From Enterobacter cancerogenus (GTDB taxonomy: Bacteria; Pseudomonadota; Gammaproteobacteria; Enterobacterales; Enterobacteriaceae), in contig JRUP01000034.1 of the NCBI GenBank assembly GCA_000773965.1, positions 1 to 64,000 of the forward strand: a stretch of 64,000 bases of DNA. Direction: 5' to 3'. The position numbers were made by a program, and so were the translations under genes. Every line of letters starts with the position of its first letter. Positions within the stretch are counted from its first letter, which is position 1. Positions 19,307-30,102 of the stretch are shown piece after piece. Below the pieces are notes generated by a model, which saw only the letters and a list, made by a program, of their open reading frames with translations, was not told where the DNA came from and made no database searches.

Positions 19307-19762
19307 TTATGCCTCCCGGCTACGGGCACACATCATGGTCGCTTCACAGACAATCTTGCCGTCTACAGTTGCCACGCCTTTGAAGCGCGTCAGACCACGA
19401 CGAGTTTTCTCGAAGGTCACTTCCATGATCATCTGATCGCCCGGTACCACTGGACGTTTGAAGCGGGCTTCGTCGATACCGGCGAAGTAGTACAGCTCGC
19501 CTGGTTCCAGTTTTCCAACGCTTTTGAACGCCAGAATACCGGTTGCCTGCGCCATTGCTTCCAGAATCAGAACGCCTGGGAAAATCGGCTTACCAGGGAA
19601 GTGTCCCTGGAAAAACGGTTCATTAACAGAAACGTTCTTCACCGCACGCAGATATTTATGCTCTTCAAATTCCAGCACGCGGTCAACCAGCAAGAACGGA
19701 TAGCGGTGCGGCAGCAGTTCTAAAATCTCTTCGATTTTCAGAGTATGCGTTTCAGTTGTCAA
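19307..19762 (-). CDS. fabZ: 3-hydroxyacyl-ACP dehydratase FabZ
   Basis: A 151-residue hot-dog fold dehydratase of fatty acid elongation. It competes with LpxA for 3-hydroxyacyl-ACP and so balances phospholipid against lipid A. Catalytic His54 is in [11 protein letters not shown] and Glu68 in LILEAMAQ. The start is TTG (MTTETHTLK), the same as I recall for E. coli; no in-frame ATG is available. A 196-bp gap holding a large hairpin separates it from lpxD. Confidence 0.96.
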   Translation of the reverse strand: MTTETHTLKIEEILELLPHRYPFLLVDRVLEFEEHKYLRAVKNVSVNEPFFQGHFPGKPIFPGVLILEAMAQATGILAFKSVGKLEPGELYYFAGIDEARFKRPVVPGDQMIMEVTFEKTRRGLTRFKGVATVDGKIVCEATMMCARSREA

Positions 19763-19804
19763 AATACTCTTCCTGTCCTAAAAAATCTGATGGCAATAAT
19801 AACA

Positions 19805-19840
19805 CGGCCTGCACAGATCAAAATGATCCTCCGCAGGCCG
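19805..19840 (-). repeat. Large hairpin in the lpxD-fabZ intergenic region
   Basis: Outer stem CGGCCTGC / GCAGGCCG (19805-19812, 19833-19840) and inner stem GATCA / TGATC (19816-19820, 19824-19828) around an AAA loop. Without a T run it does not look like a terminator. The rest of 19763-19958 shows no gene. Confidence 0.75.
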
Positions 19841-19958
19841 CAAATCAGTTCGGTGGCGTAACGCTTTCCTGAGAGACCTCCTCACACGCATTCGGGGTAA
19901 GCCGAAGTCGCAAGAAGGCACGCTGCTTTATTATGAAAGCGGGTCGCGAGCGATGCGT

Positions 19959-20984
19959 TTAGTCGTCTTTGCCGACCTTACGTTCGATGGCTTTTAAGCG
20001 TTTGCTTATTTCATCGATATTCATCACCAGCGCTGCCGTTTTACGCCAGGTTTTGTTGGGTTGCAGTGGGATACCCGATGAGTATACCCCAGGCTCTGTG
20101 ATCGGGCGCATTACCATGCCCATGCCCGTTACGGTCACTTTGTCACAGATTTCCATATGGCCGTTAATGACGCTGGCGCCGCCAATCATACAATAACGTC
20201 CAATCTTCAGACTACCCGCCATGATCACACCGCCCGCAACGGCCGTGTTATCTCCAATCACAACGTTGTGCGCAATCTGACACTGGTTGTCTATGATAAC
20301 ACCATTGCCGATCAGAGTGTTATCCAGTGCACCGCGATCGATAGTGGTACAGGCACCAATTTCTACCCGATCCCCAATCACGACAGTGCCCAGCTGTGGA
20401 ATTTTTATCCAATTGCCACGGTCGTTAGCATACCCGAAACCATCGGCGCCGATAACGGTGCCGGATTGAATCAGACAATCCTGACCAATCTGGATCTCGT
20501 GGTAAATCGTCACGTTAGCCCACAAACGTGAGCCGCGACCGATACGCGTCTGCTTACCGACAAAACATCCTGCGCCAATCACGACATCGTCACCCAGCTC
20601 AACGCCAGATTCGATCACCGCATTCGCGCCCACCGAAACGTTCTTACCCAGCGTCGCTGTCGGATCGATCACCGCACTGGGCGCGATATTCTGCGCGGGC
20701 TGCGGCGTTGTGTCCAGCAGTTGTGCCATGCGAGCGTACGTTAAGTAAGGATTTTTCACCACCAGGGCAGCGGTTTTACACCACTCCAGATCCGCTTCCG
20801 TCAGCACCACGGCTGAAGCCTGGATATGAGCGAGCTGCTCGCGGTAGCGGCTGTTTGCAAGAAAAGTGATTTGACCAGTGGTGGCGGATTGCATAGAAGC
20901 AATGCCGGAGATGGCGATATCGCCATCTCCGTGCAATTCTGCATCCAACTGCTGGGCTAAATCAGCCAGTCGAATTGATGACAT
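19959..20984 (-). CDS. lpxD: UDP-3-O-(3-hydroxyacyl)glucosamine N-acyltransferase
   Basis: A 341-residue beta-helix acyltransferase that adds the second 3-hydroxyacyl chain to the deacetylated lipid A precursor. An N-terminal uridine-binding domain (1-100) precedes the hexapeptide-repeat helix; catalytic His239 is in [12 protein letters not shown]-terminal helical tail (about 315-341, Lys/Arg-rich) binds ACP. It lies 3 bp downstream of skp. Confidence 0.97.
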   Translation of the reverse strand: MSSIRLADLAQQLDAELHGDGDIAISGIASMQSATTGQITFLANSRYREQLAHIQASAVVLTEADLEWCKTAALVVKNPYLTYARMAQLLDTTPQPAQNIAPSAVIDPTATLGKNVSVGANAVIESGVELGDDVVIGAGCFVGKQTRIGRGSRLWANVTIYHEIQIGQDCLIQSGTVIGADGFGYANDRGNWIKIPQLGTVVIGDRVEIGACTTIDRGALDNTLIGNGVIIDNQCQIAHNVVIGDNTAVAGGVIMAGSLKIGRYCMIGGASVINGHMEICDKVTVTGMGMVMRPITEPGVYSSGIPLQPNKTWRKTAALVMNIDEISKRLKAIERKVGKDD

Positions 20985-20987
20985 CGA

Positions 20988-21488
20988 TTATTTAACCTGT
21001 TTTACAACGTCAGCAGTGATGTCTTTAGCATCAGCAGAAGAGTACAGAACGGCCTGAGAATCCAGCACCAGATCGTAACCATCGCTTTTCGCTACAGACT
21101 GAACAGCGGTCTGGATTTTAGCCAGCAGCTTGTTACGCTCCTGCATCTGACGAGTCTGGTTGTCTTTGTCGAAAGCCTGCGCTTTCTGTTCAAAAGCAGC
21201 ACGCTCAGAAGCAATCTGCTTCTCTTTCTTGGTACGGTCGCTGGCCTTCATGGTTGACGCATTGCGCTGCAGATCCTGGATTTCACCCTGGATTTTCTGC
21301 TGCTGCGCCTGGAGGTCAGAAGCACGGCTTGAGAACTCGCCCTCAAGCTGTTTAGCAACAGCGGCACGCTGCGGAGACTGCTGGAATACCTGGCTCAGGT
21401 TCACGACGGCAATTTTATCGGCCGCCTGGGCACCCGCAGAAGCAGCTAAAGCAACACCCAGAGCAGCAGCACAGAACAACTTTTTCAC
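20988..21488 (-). CDS. skp: Periplasmic chaperone Skp
   Basis: A 166-residue trimeric jellyfish-shaped chaperone that holds unfolded outer-membrane proteins during transit to the BAM complex. The signal peptide is about 22 residues, ending GAQA before ADKIAVV. Long basic and alanine-rich helices (about 45-130) form the coiled-coil tentacles. The start codon is GTG. It follows bamA by 95 bp on the same strand, matching its function. Confidence 0.96.
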   Translation of the reverse strand: MKKLFCAAALGVALAASAGAQAADKIAVVNLSQVFQQSPQRAAVAKQLEGEFSSRASDLQAQQQKIQGEIQDLQRNASTMKASDRTKKEKQIASERAAFEQKAQAFDKDNQTRQMQERNKLLAKIQTAVQSVAKSDGYDLVLDSQAVLYSSADAKDITADVVKQVK

Positions 21489-21583
21489 TATAAACTCCTT
21501 ACCTCAACGTGTGTGTTTGCAGCGTGTCACGACAGAGCGCGACACGGATGCAAGACGGTATTTTCACTTCCTTGTTCAGAGCC

Positions 21584-23995
21584 TTACCAGGTTTTACCAA
21601 TGTTAAACTGGAACTGCTCTGACTTGTCTCCCTCGACTTTCTTCATCGGCTGAGCATATGAGAATACCAGCGGACCTAATGGCGACATCCATTGCAGCGC
21701 AATACCGGCAGAGACACGAATGTTATTCGGATCGCTGTAGTCCGGAATGCCCGCCGCACGGGTTTCTGCGGTGTTCTGCCATTTGGTATCCCAGACAGTA
21801 CCGGCGTCCATGAACACCGATGTACGGACTGAGTTAGCGTATTTCTCGCTCAGGAACGGCGTTGGCGTGATCAGCTCAAGGCTGGCAATGGCCATCGCGT
21901 TACCACCTACTGCATCATCTGACTTACAGACGCCATTAGCATCGGTCAGATTACAGGTGGAGGAGTGATCGTTCAGGTAAGCCGCTTTCGGACCAATGGT
22001 GTTGGACTGGAAGCCACGAACCGTACTTGAACCACCGCCATAGAAGTTCTCATAGAACGGCATCTCTTTTCCACCGAGCCCGTCACCGTATCCGACACGG
22101 CCACGTCCCAGTACCACCCAGGTGCCATCACGGTTCAGTGGCACGTATTGCTGAGAATCCAACGTCGCTTTGTAGAAGGCGTTATCGGAACCTGGAATAG
22201 TCACTTTGCCGTTCAGATTGGTACGGTTACCCCTGGTCGGGAAGAAACCACGGTCCAGCGTGTTGTATGTCCAACCGTAGTTGAAGGTGAAATCATCTGC
22301 AGAGAAATCACCTTTATCATTCAACTCCTGATGGCGGCCAACCGAGTCAAGATATCGCCACATCGCAATCTGCGGTTGCATGTTGGACAGGTCGTTATGC
22401 ACGTAACCCAGGCCCACACGCAGCGTGTTGTTCTCATTCACCGGGAAGCCTAACGTGCCGTCCACACCATAACTTCTGTTGGTATAGTCAGACAGGTCAG
22501 CATCATTCGCTTTAAAGTCGTTATAGAATAAACGACCACCCAGGCTCACGCCGTCAACGGTAAAGTACGGATCGGTCAGTGAGAATTCAGCGTAGGTCTG
22601 GTAATCGTTTTTGGTACCGCTGATGCCAACGGTATTACCGGTACCGAGCCAGTTGTCCTGGGTCACACCCACCTGGAAGCTGACGCCACTTTCAGTACCG
22701 TAACCTACACCAAAGTTGAAGGTACCGGTGTTACGCTCTTTCACCTTGTAGACGACATCGACCTGGTCCGGAGAACCTGGCACGCGCTGGGTGTCCACAT
22801 CAACGGTTTCAAAGTAACCGGTACGGTTCAGACGCTCTTTACCCTGATCAACCAGGTCGCTGCCCAACCATGCGCCTTCCATCTGACGCATCTCACGGCG
22901 CAGCACGGAATCTTTCGACGTATCGTTACCTTCGAAGCGCACTTTACGCACGTAATAACGGTTACCGGCATCCACATTGATATGCAGTTTAACGGTTTTG
23001 TCTGCATCGTTAATTTCCGGCTGTGTCACCACACGCGGATAGGCATAGCCATAACGACCCAGCAGTTTTTTGATGTCGTCTTCCATCTGGGTGACTTTGG
23101 TGCCGTTGTACAGCTCACCCGATGGAATACGCGTCATCTTTTCGATTTCCGCAGAGTGGCCCGCCATGCTGCCGTTCACGATCACGCCGGCAATCTTATA
23201 CTGATCGCCTTCGTTGATGTTCACAGTGATGTAGATGCCTTTTTTATCTGGCGTCAGGCTCACCTGAGTGGAATCGATGTTGAAGCGCGCATAACCGCGA
23301 TCCAGATAGAAGCTACGCAGGGTCTCAAGATCCCCGGCCAGCTTTTGTTTCTGGTATTTACGATCGCCAACCACGTTCCACCATGGCACTTCATCACGCA
23401 GTGAGAAGCGCGAGATCAATTCGTCAGAGCTAAAGGCTTTGTTGCCAACGATGTTGATCTGCTGAATCTGAGCAGACACGCCTTCCTGGAAGACGAATTT
23501 CAGATCCACGCGGTTACGGGGCAGCGGTGTCGCAATCGCTTTCACGCTGGCGGTGTATTTACCGACGCTGTAGTAGAAGTCTTCCAGGCCCTTCTCAATC
23601 GAAGAAAGCGTGGTGCGGTCGAGTGCTTCACCGACGCGCACACCAGAAGCTTCAAGGTTCTGCTTCAGCTGATCTTCTTTCACCGCTTTGTTGCCGGAGA
23701 AAGTGATGCTGGCAATGGTCGGACGCTCTTTCACCTGAACAATCAGGGTTGTTCCATCACGCAGAACCTGAACATCTTCAAAGTTGCCGGTGGCGAACAG
23801 AGAGCGAATGGTGTTTCTGACGTCATCGTCAGAAATGGTATCACCGACACGTACGGGCATGCTGAGCAGAGCCGCGCCGACGGCGACTCGCTGGAGACCT
23901 TCGAAATGAATGTCCTTCACTACGAAATCGTCTGCACCGTAAACGGTGGCGCTGCTAAACAGCAGCGACGCTATGAGCAACTTTTTCATCGCCAT
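21584..23995 (-). CDS. bamA: Outer membrane protein assembly factor BamA
   Basis: An 803-residue essential Omp85 insertase of the BAM complex. The start [13 protein letters not shown] is chosen over an upstream in-frame codon at 24019 because it gives the conserved 20-residue signal peptide ending VYG before ADD. Five POTRA domains (about 24-420) precede a 16-stranded barrel. The VRGF motif of extracellular loop 6 is present, and the C-terminal strand ends in FNIGKTW. A candidate sigma-E promoter lies about 950 bp upstream inside rseP. Confidence 0.97.
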   Translation of the reverse strand: MAMKKLLIASLLFSSATVYGADDFVVKDIHFEGLQRVAVGAALLSMPVRVGDTISDDDVRNTIRSLFATGNFEDVQVLRDGTTLIVQVKERPTIASITFSGNKAVKEDQLKQNLEASGVRVGEALDRTTLSSIEKGLEDFYYSVGKYTASVKAIATPLPRNRVDLKFVFQEGVSAQIQQINIVGNKAFSSDELISRFSLRDEVPWWNVVGDRKYQKQKLAGDLETLRSFYLDRGYARFNIDSTQVSLTPDKKGIYITVNINEGDQYKIAGVIVNGSMAGHSAEIEKMTRIPSGELYNGTKVTQMEDDIKKLLGRYGYAYPRVVTQPEINDADKTVKLHINVDAGNRYYVRKVRFEGNDTSKDSVLRREMRQMEGAWLGSDLVDQGKERLNRTGYFETVDVDTQRVPGSPDQVDVVYKVKERNTGTFNFGVGYGTESGVSFQVGVTQDNWLGTGNTVGISGTKNDYQTYAEFSLTDPYFTVDGVSLGGRLFYNDFKANDADLSDYTNRSYGVDGTLGFPVNENNTLRVGLGYVHNDLSNMQPQIAMWRYLDSVGRHQELNDKGDFSADDFTFNYGWTYNTLDRGFFPTRGNRTNLNGKVTIPGSDNAFYKATLDSQQYVPLNRDGTWVVLGRGRVGYGDGLGGKEMPFYENFYGGGSSTVRGFQSNTIGPKAAYLNDHSSTCNLTDANGVCKSDDAVGGNAMAIASLELITPTPFLSEKYANSVRTSVFMDAGTVWDTKWQNTAETRAAGIPDYSDPNNIRVSAGIALQWMSPLGPLVFSYAQPMKKVEGDKSEQFQFNIGKTW

Positions 23996-24046
23996 CGTTG
24001 TTATGCGTTTTCCTAACACATCCCGCGCCTGTCCGCAGTCCAGCTA

Positions 24047-25396
24047 TTACAGGCGTGAGAAATCATTGAAAAGTGCAAGCCCCATTAATAACACCAGCAG
24101 AATTGAGCCAATGCGATAACTGAAGTCCTGAACTCGCTCGGACACCGGTCCACCTTTGATCTTTTCGATCGCCAGAAAGAGCAGATGTCCACCATCTAAT
24201 ACCGGCAGAGGGAACAGGTTGATGATCCCCAGATTGACGCTGATCAGCGCCAGGAACATCAGATAATAAATCACCCCGTATTCCGCTGATAACCCTGCAC
24301 CTTGCGCAATCGAGATTGGCCCGCTCAGATTATTCAGCTTCACATCCCCGGTAATCAACTTGCCCAGCATTGAGACCGTTAACTTCATCAGTTGCCAGGT
24401 TTTGACACTGGCTTCACCGATAGCGGCAAAGGGCCCATACTGCCTAACCGTTTTATACTCATCCGGCAGCGGAATGACGCGCGGAATCACTCCCGCAAAG
24501 CCTTCCGCTTCATTGCCCGGTTTCGCTTCTGGCGTTAACGTCAACGCCACGAGTTCGCCGTTACGTTCCAAATCCAGCGCCATGTTTTTGCGCGGATTAT
24601 CGCGTACCTGCGCCGCAAAAGCCTGCCATTGTGTTAACGGCTGACCATCGACTTTAACGATCCTGTCGCCTGCTTGCAAACCGGCAGCGCTGGCCGGCGA
24701 ATTTGCCTGCACTTCAGCTAAGGTCGTTTCGATTTGTGGCCCACGAGGACGAATCCCTAATGCCACAACCGGGTCCTGTTTATCCGGTTCGAACTGCCAT
24801 TCGCGCAAATCGACCTGCTTCTGCTGCGTGGCATCTTCACCGAATTGCGAGACGGTAAGCGTGGTACTGCTGTCGCCGATTTTTCCGATCAGCGCCATGC
24901 GCACTGCATCCCAATCAGGCGTTTCGATACCATCTACCGCTTTAAGTTCCATACCGGAGGTAATTTGCGCTTCAGCCGCGACGGAACCGTTCAGAATTTC
25001 GCCAACAACCGGACGCACACCGGGAACGCCGTGGATAAAGACGACCCAATAAGCGAAGACGGCAAAGATGAAGTTAGCAATGGGGCCGGCCGCAATGATC
25101 GAAGCACGCTGCAGCACAGTTTTATTGTTGAAGGCCTGATGGCGGAGTTCAGCGGGAACGCTCTCTACACGTTCGTCGAGCATTTTGACGTAGCCGCCAA
25201 GCGGGATCAGGGCAATGACGTATTCCGTGCCCTGACGATCGCTACGACGCCACAACGCTTTGCCAAAGCCAATCGAGAAACGTTCGACTTTGACACCGCA
25301 GCGGCGGGCGACCCAAAAGTGGCCGAATTCGTGCACGGTGATCAGTACGCCAAGTGCCACGATAAAGGCGACAAAACTCCAGAGTATGCTCAACAT
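24047..25396 (-). CDS. rseP: Site-2 protease RseP (sigma-E activation)
   Basis: A 449-residue inner-membrane zinc metalloprotease that cuts RseA after DegS, releasing sigma-E. The zinc motif HEFGH is at 22-26, and the third ligand is in [10 protein letters not shown] near 400. Two periplasmic PDZ domains (about 125-310) lie between the first and second membrane segments; four segments are expected. It is the gene upstream of bamA, placing the stress protease with its main outer-membrane client machinery. Confidence 0.97.
   Translation of the reverse strand: MLSILWSFVAFIVALGVLITVHEFGHFWVARRCGVKVERFSIGFGKALWRRSDRQGTEYVIALIPLGGYVKMLDERVESVPAELRHQAFNNKTVLQRASIIAAGPIANFIFAVFAYWVVFIHGVPGVRPVVGEILNGSVAAEAQITSGMELKAVDGIETPDWDAVRMALIGKIGDSSTTLTVSQFGEDATQQKQVDLREWQFEPDKQDPVVALGIRPRGPQIETTLAEVQANSPASAAGLQAGDRIVKVDGQPLTQWQAFAAQVRDNPRKNMALDLERNGELVALTLTPEAKPGNEAEGFAGVIPRVIPLPDEYKTVRQYGPFAAIGEASVKTWQLMKLTVSMLGKLITGDVKLNNLSGPISIAQGAGLSAEYGVIYYLMFLALISVNLGIINLFPLPVLDGGHLLFLAIEKIKGGPVSERVQDFSYRIGSILLVLLMGLALFNDFSRL
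24923..24950 (-). promoter_or_regulatory. Candidate sigma-E promoter inside rseP for bamA-skp-lpxD
   Basis: Minus-strand -35 GGAACTT (24944-24950) and -10 TCGAA (24923-24927) with a 16-bp spacer. The -35 is a perfect sigma-E element and the -10 is close to TCAAA/TCTGA. The bamA-skp-lpx transcript is known to be under sigma-E in E. coli. Confidence 0.65.
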
Positions 25397-25408
25397 TGTC
25401 GCTAATCC

Positions 25409-26266
25409 TCAGAGGGTGCGGAACACCAGCAGCAGCAGGCAGGCAAAAACCGGCACCGCAGCGGTCAGGCTGTCGATACGATCGAGGATACCACCGTGAC
25501 CCGGAATCAAGTTACCGCTGTCTTTGATGCCCGCTTCACGTTTAAACATACTCTCGGTCAAATCCCCCAGCACCGAAGCCAGCGTAGCAATAACGGCACA
25601 GATAATCAGCGTACCCGGCGCCACAGAAAGCGGAGCCAGCAGCGCAAACAGCCAGGCGATAATCGCGGATGACAGCAGGCCGCCAAAGAAGCCTTCCCAG
25701 GTTTTACCCGGTGACACTTTTGGCGCCAGCTTATGTTTACCAAACAAACGGCCAAACATGTAAGCGCCAGAATCTGCGCCCCAGACCAGCAGCATCACAA
25801 ACAGCAACCACCATGCTCCCGCAAAGTGATCGGTATCGTAATGATACTGGCGCAGCGCCATCATGCCCCAGAAGAAGGGAATCACGGTCAGGATGCCGAA
25901 TAACACACGGAGTGGGCGCGAAGTGCGCCACAACGCCGCAGAGGCAGGATAAAACAGCACGAGAAACAGGGCGACAATCCACCATCCCAGCGCGGCCCAA
26001 AGTGAGCCCTCCATCTGGAACTGGTGCAGATTGCGTTGATAGGGTTGCAGGGTGAACAGCATCACCGAGAGCAATAAACCGCATAACACGGCGAGCCATA
26101 TACGCTGCTGACGTGTCTTCATACCCGCCAGCTGCCCCCATTCCCAGGCGGCAAGCATACAGATGATGATAGTGGTAATCGCAAATCCGGACAGCGGTAA
26201 CCAAAACAGAGCAGCGATCACCAGCGGAATCAAAATAAACGCGGTGATCAGACGAGACTTCAGCAA
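25409..26266 (-). CDS. cdsA: Phosphatidate cytidylyltransferase
   Basis: A 285-residue polytopic inner-membrane enzyme making CDP-diacylglycerol from phosphatidate and CTP, the branch point to all phospholipids. About eight hydrophobic segments are seen. The family signature SMFKREAGIKDSGNLIPGHG (about 238-257) contains the conserved Lys/Asp/His residues. The start is TTG (MLKSRLITAF), as in E. coli. It sits 12 bp before rseP. Confidence 0.97.
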   Translation of the reverse strand: MLKSRLITAFILIPLVIAALFWLPLSGFAITTIIICMLAAWEWGQLAGMKTRQQRIWLAVLCGLLLSVMLFTLQPYQRNLHQFQMEGSLWAALGWWIVALFLVLFYPASAALWRTSRPLRVLFGILTVIPFFWGMMALRQYHYDTDHFAGAWWLLFVMLLVWGADSGAYMFGRLFGKHKLAPKVSPGKTWEGFFGGLLSSAIIAWLFALLAPLSVAPGTLIICAVIATLASVLGDLTESMFKREAGIKDSGNLIPGHGGILDRIDSLTAAVPVFACLLLLVFRTL

Positions 26267-26284
26267 AGGTTACCCCCAGATTGC

Positions 26285-27037
26285 TCAGGCGCCGCCTGGT
26301 GCCGCGCCGCCAAAGCGTCGCTCCCGCGAAGAGAATGCATTCAGTGCACCTTCAAAAACGTGTTCATCAAAATCAGGCCAAAGAACATCGGTAAACCAAA
26401 ACTCAGCATAGGCAATCTGCCACAGCAGGAAGTTGCTAATCCGATGCTCTCCCCCGGTCCTTATCACTAAATCCACCGGCGCCAGCTCCTGCATACACAA
26501 ATACGGAGCCAGACTTTCTTCGGTTATCTGGTCAGGTCGTAACAAACCTTCCTGAACCTGTTCAGCCAGTTTTCTGGCACCCTGGATAATATCCCAACGG
26601 CCGCCATAGTTGGCAGCAATGTTGAGGGTGAGTCCATTATTTTGCTGAGTCAGTTCCTCGGCGCGACGAATGCGTTCCTGAATACGATTATTGAAACGAC
26701 TGATATCGCCAATCACGCGCAGACGCACGTTGTGTTTGTGCAGGCTTTTGACTTCGCTGTCGAGCGCCCAGACAAACAATTCCATTAAGGCCGTCACTTC
26801 CTGTACCGGTCGGCTCCAGTTTTCACTGCTGAACGCATAGAGCGTGAGCGCTTCCAGTTTATGGCTGACCGCAAAGCTGACGGCCCGGCGTACTGATTTT
26901 ACCCCGGCTTTGTGGCCTGAAATACGCAGTTTGCCCTGATTTTTTGCCCAGCGACCATTACCATCCATAATGATGGCCACGTGACGTGGCGTGCAGTACG
27001 ACTCGTCATCGATTGTGTTGTGATTGTTGGACGACAT
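26285..27037 (-). CDS. ispU: Undecaprenyl diphosphate synthase
   Basis: A 250-residue cytosolic cis-prenyltransferase (UppS) that extends farnesyl diphosphate to the C55 carrier for peptidoglycan, LPS O-antigen and other glycans. Catalytic Asp25 is in IIMDGNGRWAK. RTGGEHRISNFLLWQ (about 193-207) binds the second substrate. It lies 18 bp before cdsA in the same direction. Confidence 0.97.
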   Translation of the reverse strand: MSSNNHNTIDDESYCTPRHVAIIMDGNGRWAKNQGKLRISGHKAGVKSVRRAVSFAVSHKLEALTLYAFSSENWSRPVQEVTALMELFVWALDSEVKSLHKHNVRLRVIGDISRFNNRIQERIRRAEELTQQNNGLTLNIAANYGGRWDIIQGARKLAEQVQEGLLRPDQITEESLAPYLCMQELAPVDLVIRTGGEHRISNFLLWQIAYAEFWFTDVLWPDFDEHVFEGALNAFSSRERRFGGAAPGGA

Positions 27038-27203
27038 AACGCGTAATAATTCCTTTCATCAGAAATGCTGTGGTTTCTGAATACATTGCGCCTGCGGCAA
27101 ACCCCGGCATCGCTACCAGATGACATCGAAACAATGTCGGGCCGAAAAACGCGAGCGAGCGACTATACCATTTTCACCCTGAGCGAACAAATAGCGGGAA
27201 GTA

Positions 27204-28409
27204 TCAACCTGCTAAACGAAAGCGTGGTAGCAATTCTGTGGCACAGATACGCGCTAACCGATCGATCTCCATCACATCCTCAATGCTGCCCGGCTCCTGG
27301 CACATCAGGGACGCCAGCACTTCGCTGTTGATGGCGGCGATGTCGGTAAAGCGAATCTGATGCTGCAGAAATGCCGCAACGGCCACTTCGTTTGCCGCAT
27401 TCAGCGTGGTGGTGGCGGCCTGCCCTGTTGAGCAAGCATCGATTGCCAGCTTCAGGCAGGGATAGCGCTCATAGTCCGGCTCAGCAAACGTCAGTGACTT
27501 CATTCGCGTGAAATCGAGTGGCGTTACGCCGGCCGAAATACGTGCTGGCCATGCCATGCTGTGCGCGATAGGGGTTCGCATATCAGGCGATCCCAGCTGC
27601 GCCAGCACACTGCCATCGCAGTAACGCACCATGGAGTGAATCACCGACTGCGGATGCAGGATGACTTCCATCTGTGCGTCAGTGGCATTAAATAGCCAGC
27701 GGGCTTCAATGTATTCAAGACCTTTATTCATCATGGTGGCCGAATCGACGGAGATTTTACGCCCCATTGACCAGTTCGGATGTGCACACGCTTGATCTGG
27801 CGACATAGCGGCCAAATCCGCTAATGGCGTGTCACGAAAAGGACCACCCGATCCCGTAAGGAGAATAGAATCAATGCCATTCTCTCGCAGATCAGCGTAC
27901 CCCAACTGATGCTGTATGGAAGCGGGTAAACTCTGAAAAATGGCGTTGTGCTCGCTGTCGACCGGCAACAGCTGTGCCTTGTGATGACGCACGGCCTCCA
28001 TAAACAGGCGGCCGCACGTGACAAGTGACTCTTTATTCGCGAGTAAAACGGTTTTGCCAGCACGAATCGCGGCAAGTGTGGGTTGCAGCCCGGAGGCGCC
28101 AACAATAGCCGCCATCACCTGATCCACTTCATCGAGTGCCGCCAGCTCGCAAGCCGCCTGAACGCCGGAGAGCACTTCGGTAGGAAGATTCAATGCTCTC
28201 AGTCGCTCACGCAGCGCTTGCGCGGAGGCTTCATCAGACATCGCCGCATAGCGTGGGGTAAATTGCTGACACTGTTCAGCCATCAGCGCTACGTTTTGAC
28301 CCGCCACCAACGCGGTGACCTGGTACAAGTCTGGATTGGCTGCGATGACTGCCAGTGTGCTGGTACCAATCGAGCCGGTGGAACCCAGCAGAGTTAATCG
28401 CTTCATCAT
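27204..28409 (-). CDS. dxr: 1-deoxy-D-xylulose-5-phosphate reductoisomerase
   Basis: A 401-residue (or 400, from the next ATG) cytosolic enzyme of the MEP isoprenoid pathway, converting DXP to MEP with NADPH. The N-terminal LLGSTGSIG is the dinucleotide-binding loop. [20 protein letters not shown] and [19 protein letters not shown] hold substrate and metal residues. Two adjacent ATGs (28409, 28406) follow AGGGAT; an upstream extension to 28484 lacks homology. It feeds the downstream ispU. Confidence 0.96.
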   Translation of the reverse strand: MMKRLTLLGSTGSIGTSTLAVIAANPDLYQVTALVAGQNVALMAEQCQQFTPRYAAMSDEASAQALRERLRALNLPTEVLSGVQAACELAALDEVDQVMAAIVGASGLQPTLAAIRAGKTVLLANKESLVTCGRLFMEAVRHHKAQLLPVDSEHNAIFQSLPASIQHQLGYADLRENGIDSILLTGSGGPFRDTPLADLAAMSPDQACAHPNWSMGRKISVDSATMMNKGLEYIEARWLFNATDAQMEVILHPQSVIHSMVRYCDGSVLAQLGSPDMRTPIAHSMAWPARISAGVTPLDFTRMKSLTFAEPDYERYPCLKLAIDACSTGQAATTTLNAANEVAVAAFLQHQIRFTDIAAINSEVLASLMCQEPGSIEDVMEIDRLARICATELLPRFRLAG

Positions 28410-28521
28410 GCTATCCCTGTGACGTCGTGGATCGTGCCTGCAACAGCGCCAGGCACAATGTAAAACGCCGCCAGAGTCGCACAACGTCTCTGAACGGCGT
28501 TTTTAAAGGCAGTAGATGGAA

Positions 28522-29079
28522 TTAGAAATCCATCAGTTCCTTTTCTTTTTCGGCCAATGCGACATCAACATTTTTGATGTAGCCATCGGTCATTTTCTGG
28601 ATCTCATCCTGCGAGCGACGTTCGTCGTCTTCGCTGATCTCTTTGTCTTTCAGCAGCGCTTTGATCTTGTCGTTAGCATCGCGGCGCACGTTACGAACAG
28701 AAACACGCCCCTGCTCCGCTTCACCACGCACGACCTTGATCAGATCTTTACGACGCTCTTCGGTCAGCGCTGGCAGTGGCACACGAATATCGGTACCGGC
28801 TGAGCTTGGGTTCAGACCCAGGTCAGATGCCATAATCGCTTTTTCAACGGCCGGGCTCAGTGAGCGGTCAAACACGTTGATTTTCAGCGTACGAGAATCT
28901 TCTACCGTGACGCTAGCCAGCTGACGCAATGGCGTAGGTGTACCGTAGTAAGGCACCATAATGCCGTCGAGCAGTGAAGGCGAAGCACGACCGGTGCGCA
29001 CTTTGCTGATTTGGTTTTTGAATGCTTCCACGCATTTTTCCATGCGCGTGTCGGCATCTTTTTTAATGTCGTTAATCAC
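28522..29079 (-). CDS. frr: Ribosome recycling factor
   Basis: A 185-residue factor that, with EF-G, splits post-termination ribosomes. Two domains: a three-helix bundle and an inserted beta/alpha/beta domain (about 30-104). The start is GTG at 29079, seven bases after AAGGG; it gives the family N terminus [10 protein letters not shown]. An upstream ATG at 29181 would add 34 residues without homology. Neighbours pyrH, tsf and rpsB form the classic translation cluster. Confidence 0.97.
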   Translation of the reverse strand: MINDIKKDADTRMEKCVEAFKNQISKVRTGRASPSLLDGIMVPYYGTPTPLRQLASVTVEDSRTLKINVFDRSLSPAVEKAIMASDLGLNPSSAGTDIRVPLPALTEERRKDLIKVVRGEAEQGRVSVRNVRRDANDKIKALLKDKEISEDDERRSQDEIQKMTDGYIKNVDVALAEKEKELMDF

Positions 29080-29222
29080 GTTAAAACCCTTGGATTCGGT
29101 TTGACCTGGCCATCTCCGGGCAGCCCGGAAGTGGTATCGATAAACATCGATCATCCTGAAAGCTGCGCGATGCCACTGCATCGCGCCAACAGAATATACC
29201 TTATTTTATCTTGCGTCGGGTA

Positions 29223-29948
29223 TTAATGCGTAATCAGAGTGCCTTCTTTTTCACCCATCACTACGCGACGCAGTGCGCCAGGCTTGTTCATGTTGAAGAC
29301 GCGGATCGGCAATTGATGATCGCGAGCCAGTGTAAAGGCCGCCAGATCCATCACTTTCAGCTCTTTATCCAGTACTTCGCCATAGGTCAGCTGTTCATAC
29401 AGTGTTGCATCCGGGTTTTTCACCGGATCATCTGAATAAACGCCGTCAACTTTGGTGGCTTTCAGTACCACATCGGCTTCGATTTCGATGCCACGCAGGC
29501 AAGCGGCGGAGTCAGTGGTAAAGAACGGGTTGCCAGTACCGGCGGCGAAAATCACCACGCGGTTATTGCGCAGCAGGCTGATCGCTTCTGCCCAGCTGTA
29601 GTTATCACACACGCCATTCAGCGGAATCGCGGACATCAGACGCGCGTTAACATACGCACGGTGCAATGCGTCTCGCATTGCCAGACCGTTCATCACGGTT
29701 GCCAGCATACCCATATGATCGCCGACCACACGGTTCATGCCTGCCTGTGCCAGGCCAGCGCCACGGAACAGGTTACCGCCACCAATAACCACACCCACCT
29801 GGATGCCCAGCTCAACCAGCTCTTTCACCTCTTGCGCCATACGGTCAAGCACGCTCGCGTCAATACCAAAACCTTCGGCACCTTGCAGTGCTTCGCCACT
29901 CAGTTTTAGCAGGATACGTTGATATACAGGTTTTGCGTTGGTCGCCAT
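29223..29948 (-). CDS. pyrH: UMP kinase
   Basis: A 241-residue hexameric bacterial UMP kinase of the amino-acid-kinase fold, making UDP for RNA, DNA and sugar nucleotides. [11 protein letters not shown] binds phosphate near the N terminus, [12 protein letters not shown] (about 54-65) binds UMP, and [13 protein letters not shown] lies mid-protein. GTP activation and UTP inhibition are family knowledge. The ATG at 29948 gives the standard MATNAKPVY. Confidence 0.97.
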   Translation of the reverse strand: MATNAKPVYQRILLKLSGEALQGAEGFGIDASVLDRMAQEVKELVELGIQVGVVIGGGNLFRGAGLAQAGMNRVVGDHMGMLATVMNGLAMRDALHRAYVNARLMSAIPLNGVCDNYSWAEAISLLRNNRVVIFAAGTGNPFFTTDSAACLRGIEIEADVVLKATKVDGVYSDDPVKNPDATLYEQLTYGEVLDKELKVMDLAAFTLARDHQLPIRVFNMNKPGALRRVVMGEKEGTLITH

Positions 29949-30064
29949 GGTCAATTCTTCCTGGAGGATATGATGAATGAGAAGTTAAATCTGATCGATC
30001 ATCCGCTTAGCGAACGAAAAAAGCTATTGGGATGAGACTGAAAAGTGGTCCACGCAAAACGCAG

Positions 30065-30094
30065 ACAAAAAAGAACCGCCTTCCGGCGGTTCTT
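30065..30094 (-). terminator. Intrinsic terminator of rpsB-tsf
   Basis: Ten-bp stem AAGAACCGCC / GGCGGTTCTT (30071-30080, 30085-30094), loop TTCC, with T6 on the minus strand. Confidence 0.92.
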
Positions 30095-30102
30095 TCGGAG
30101 TA

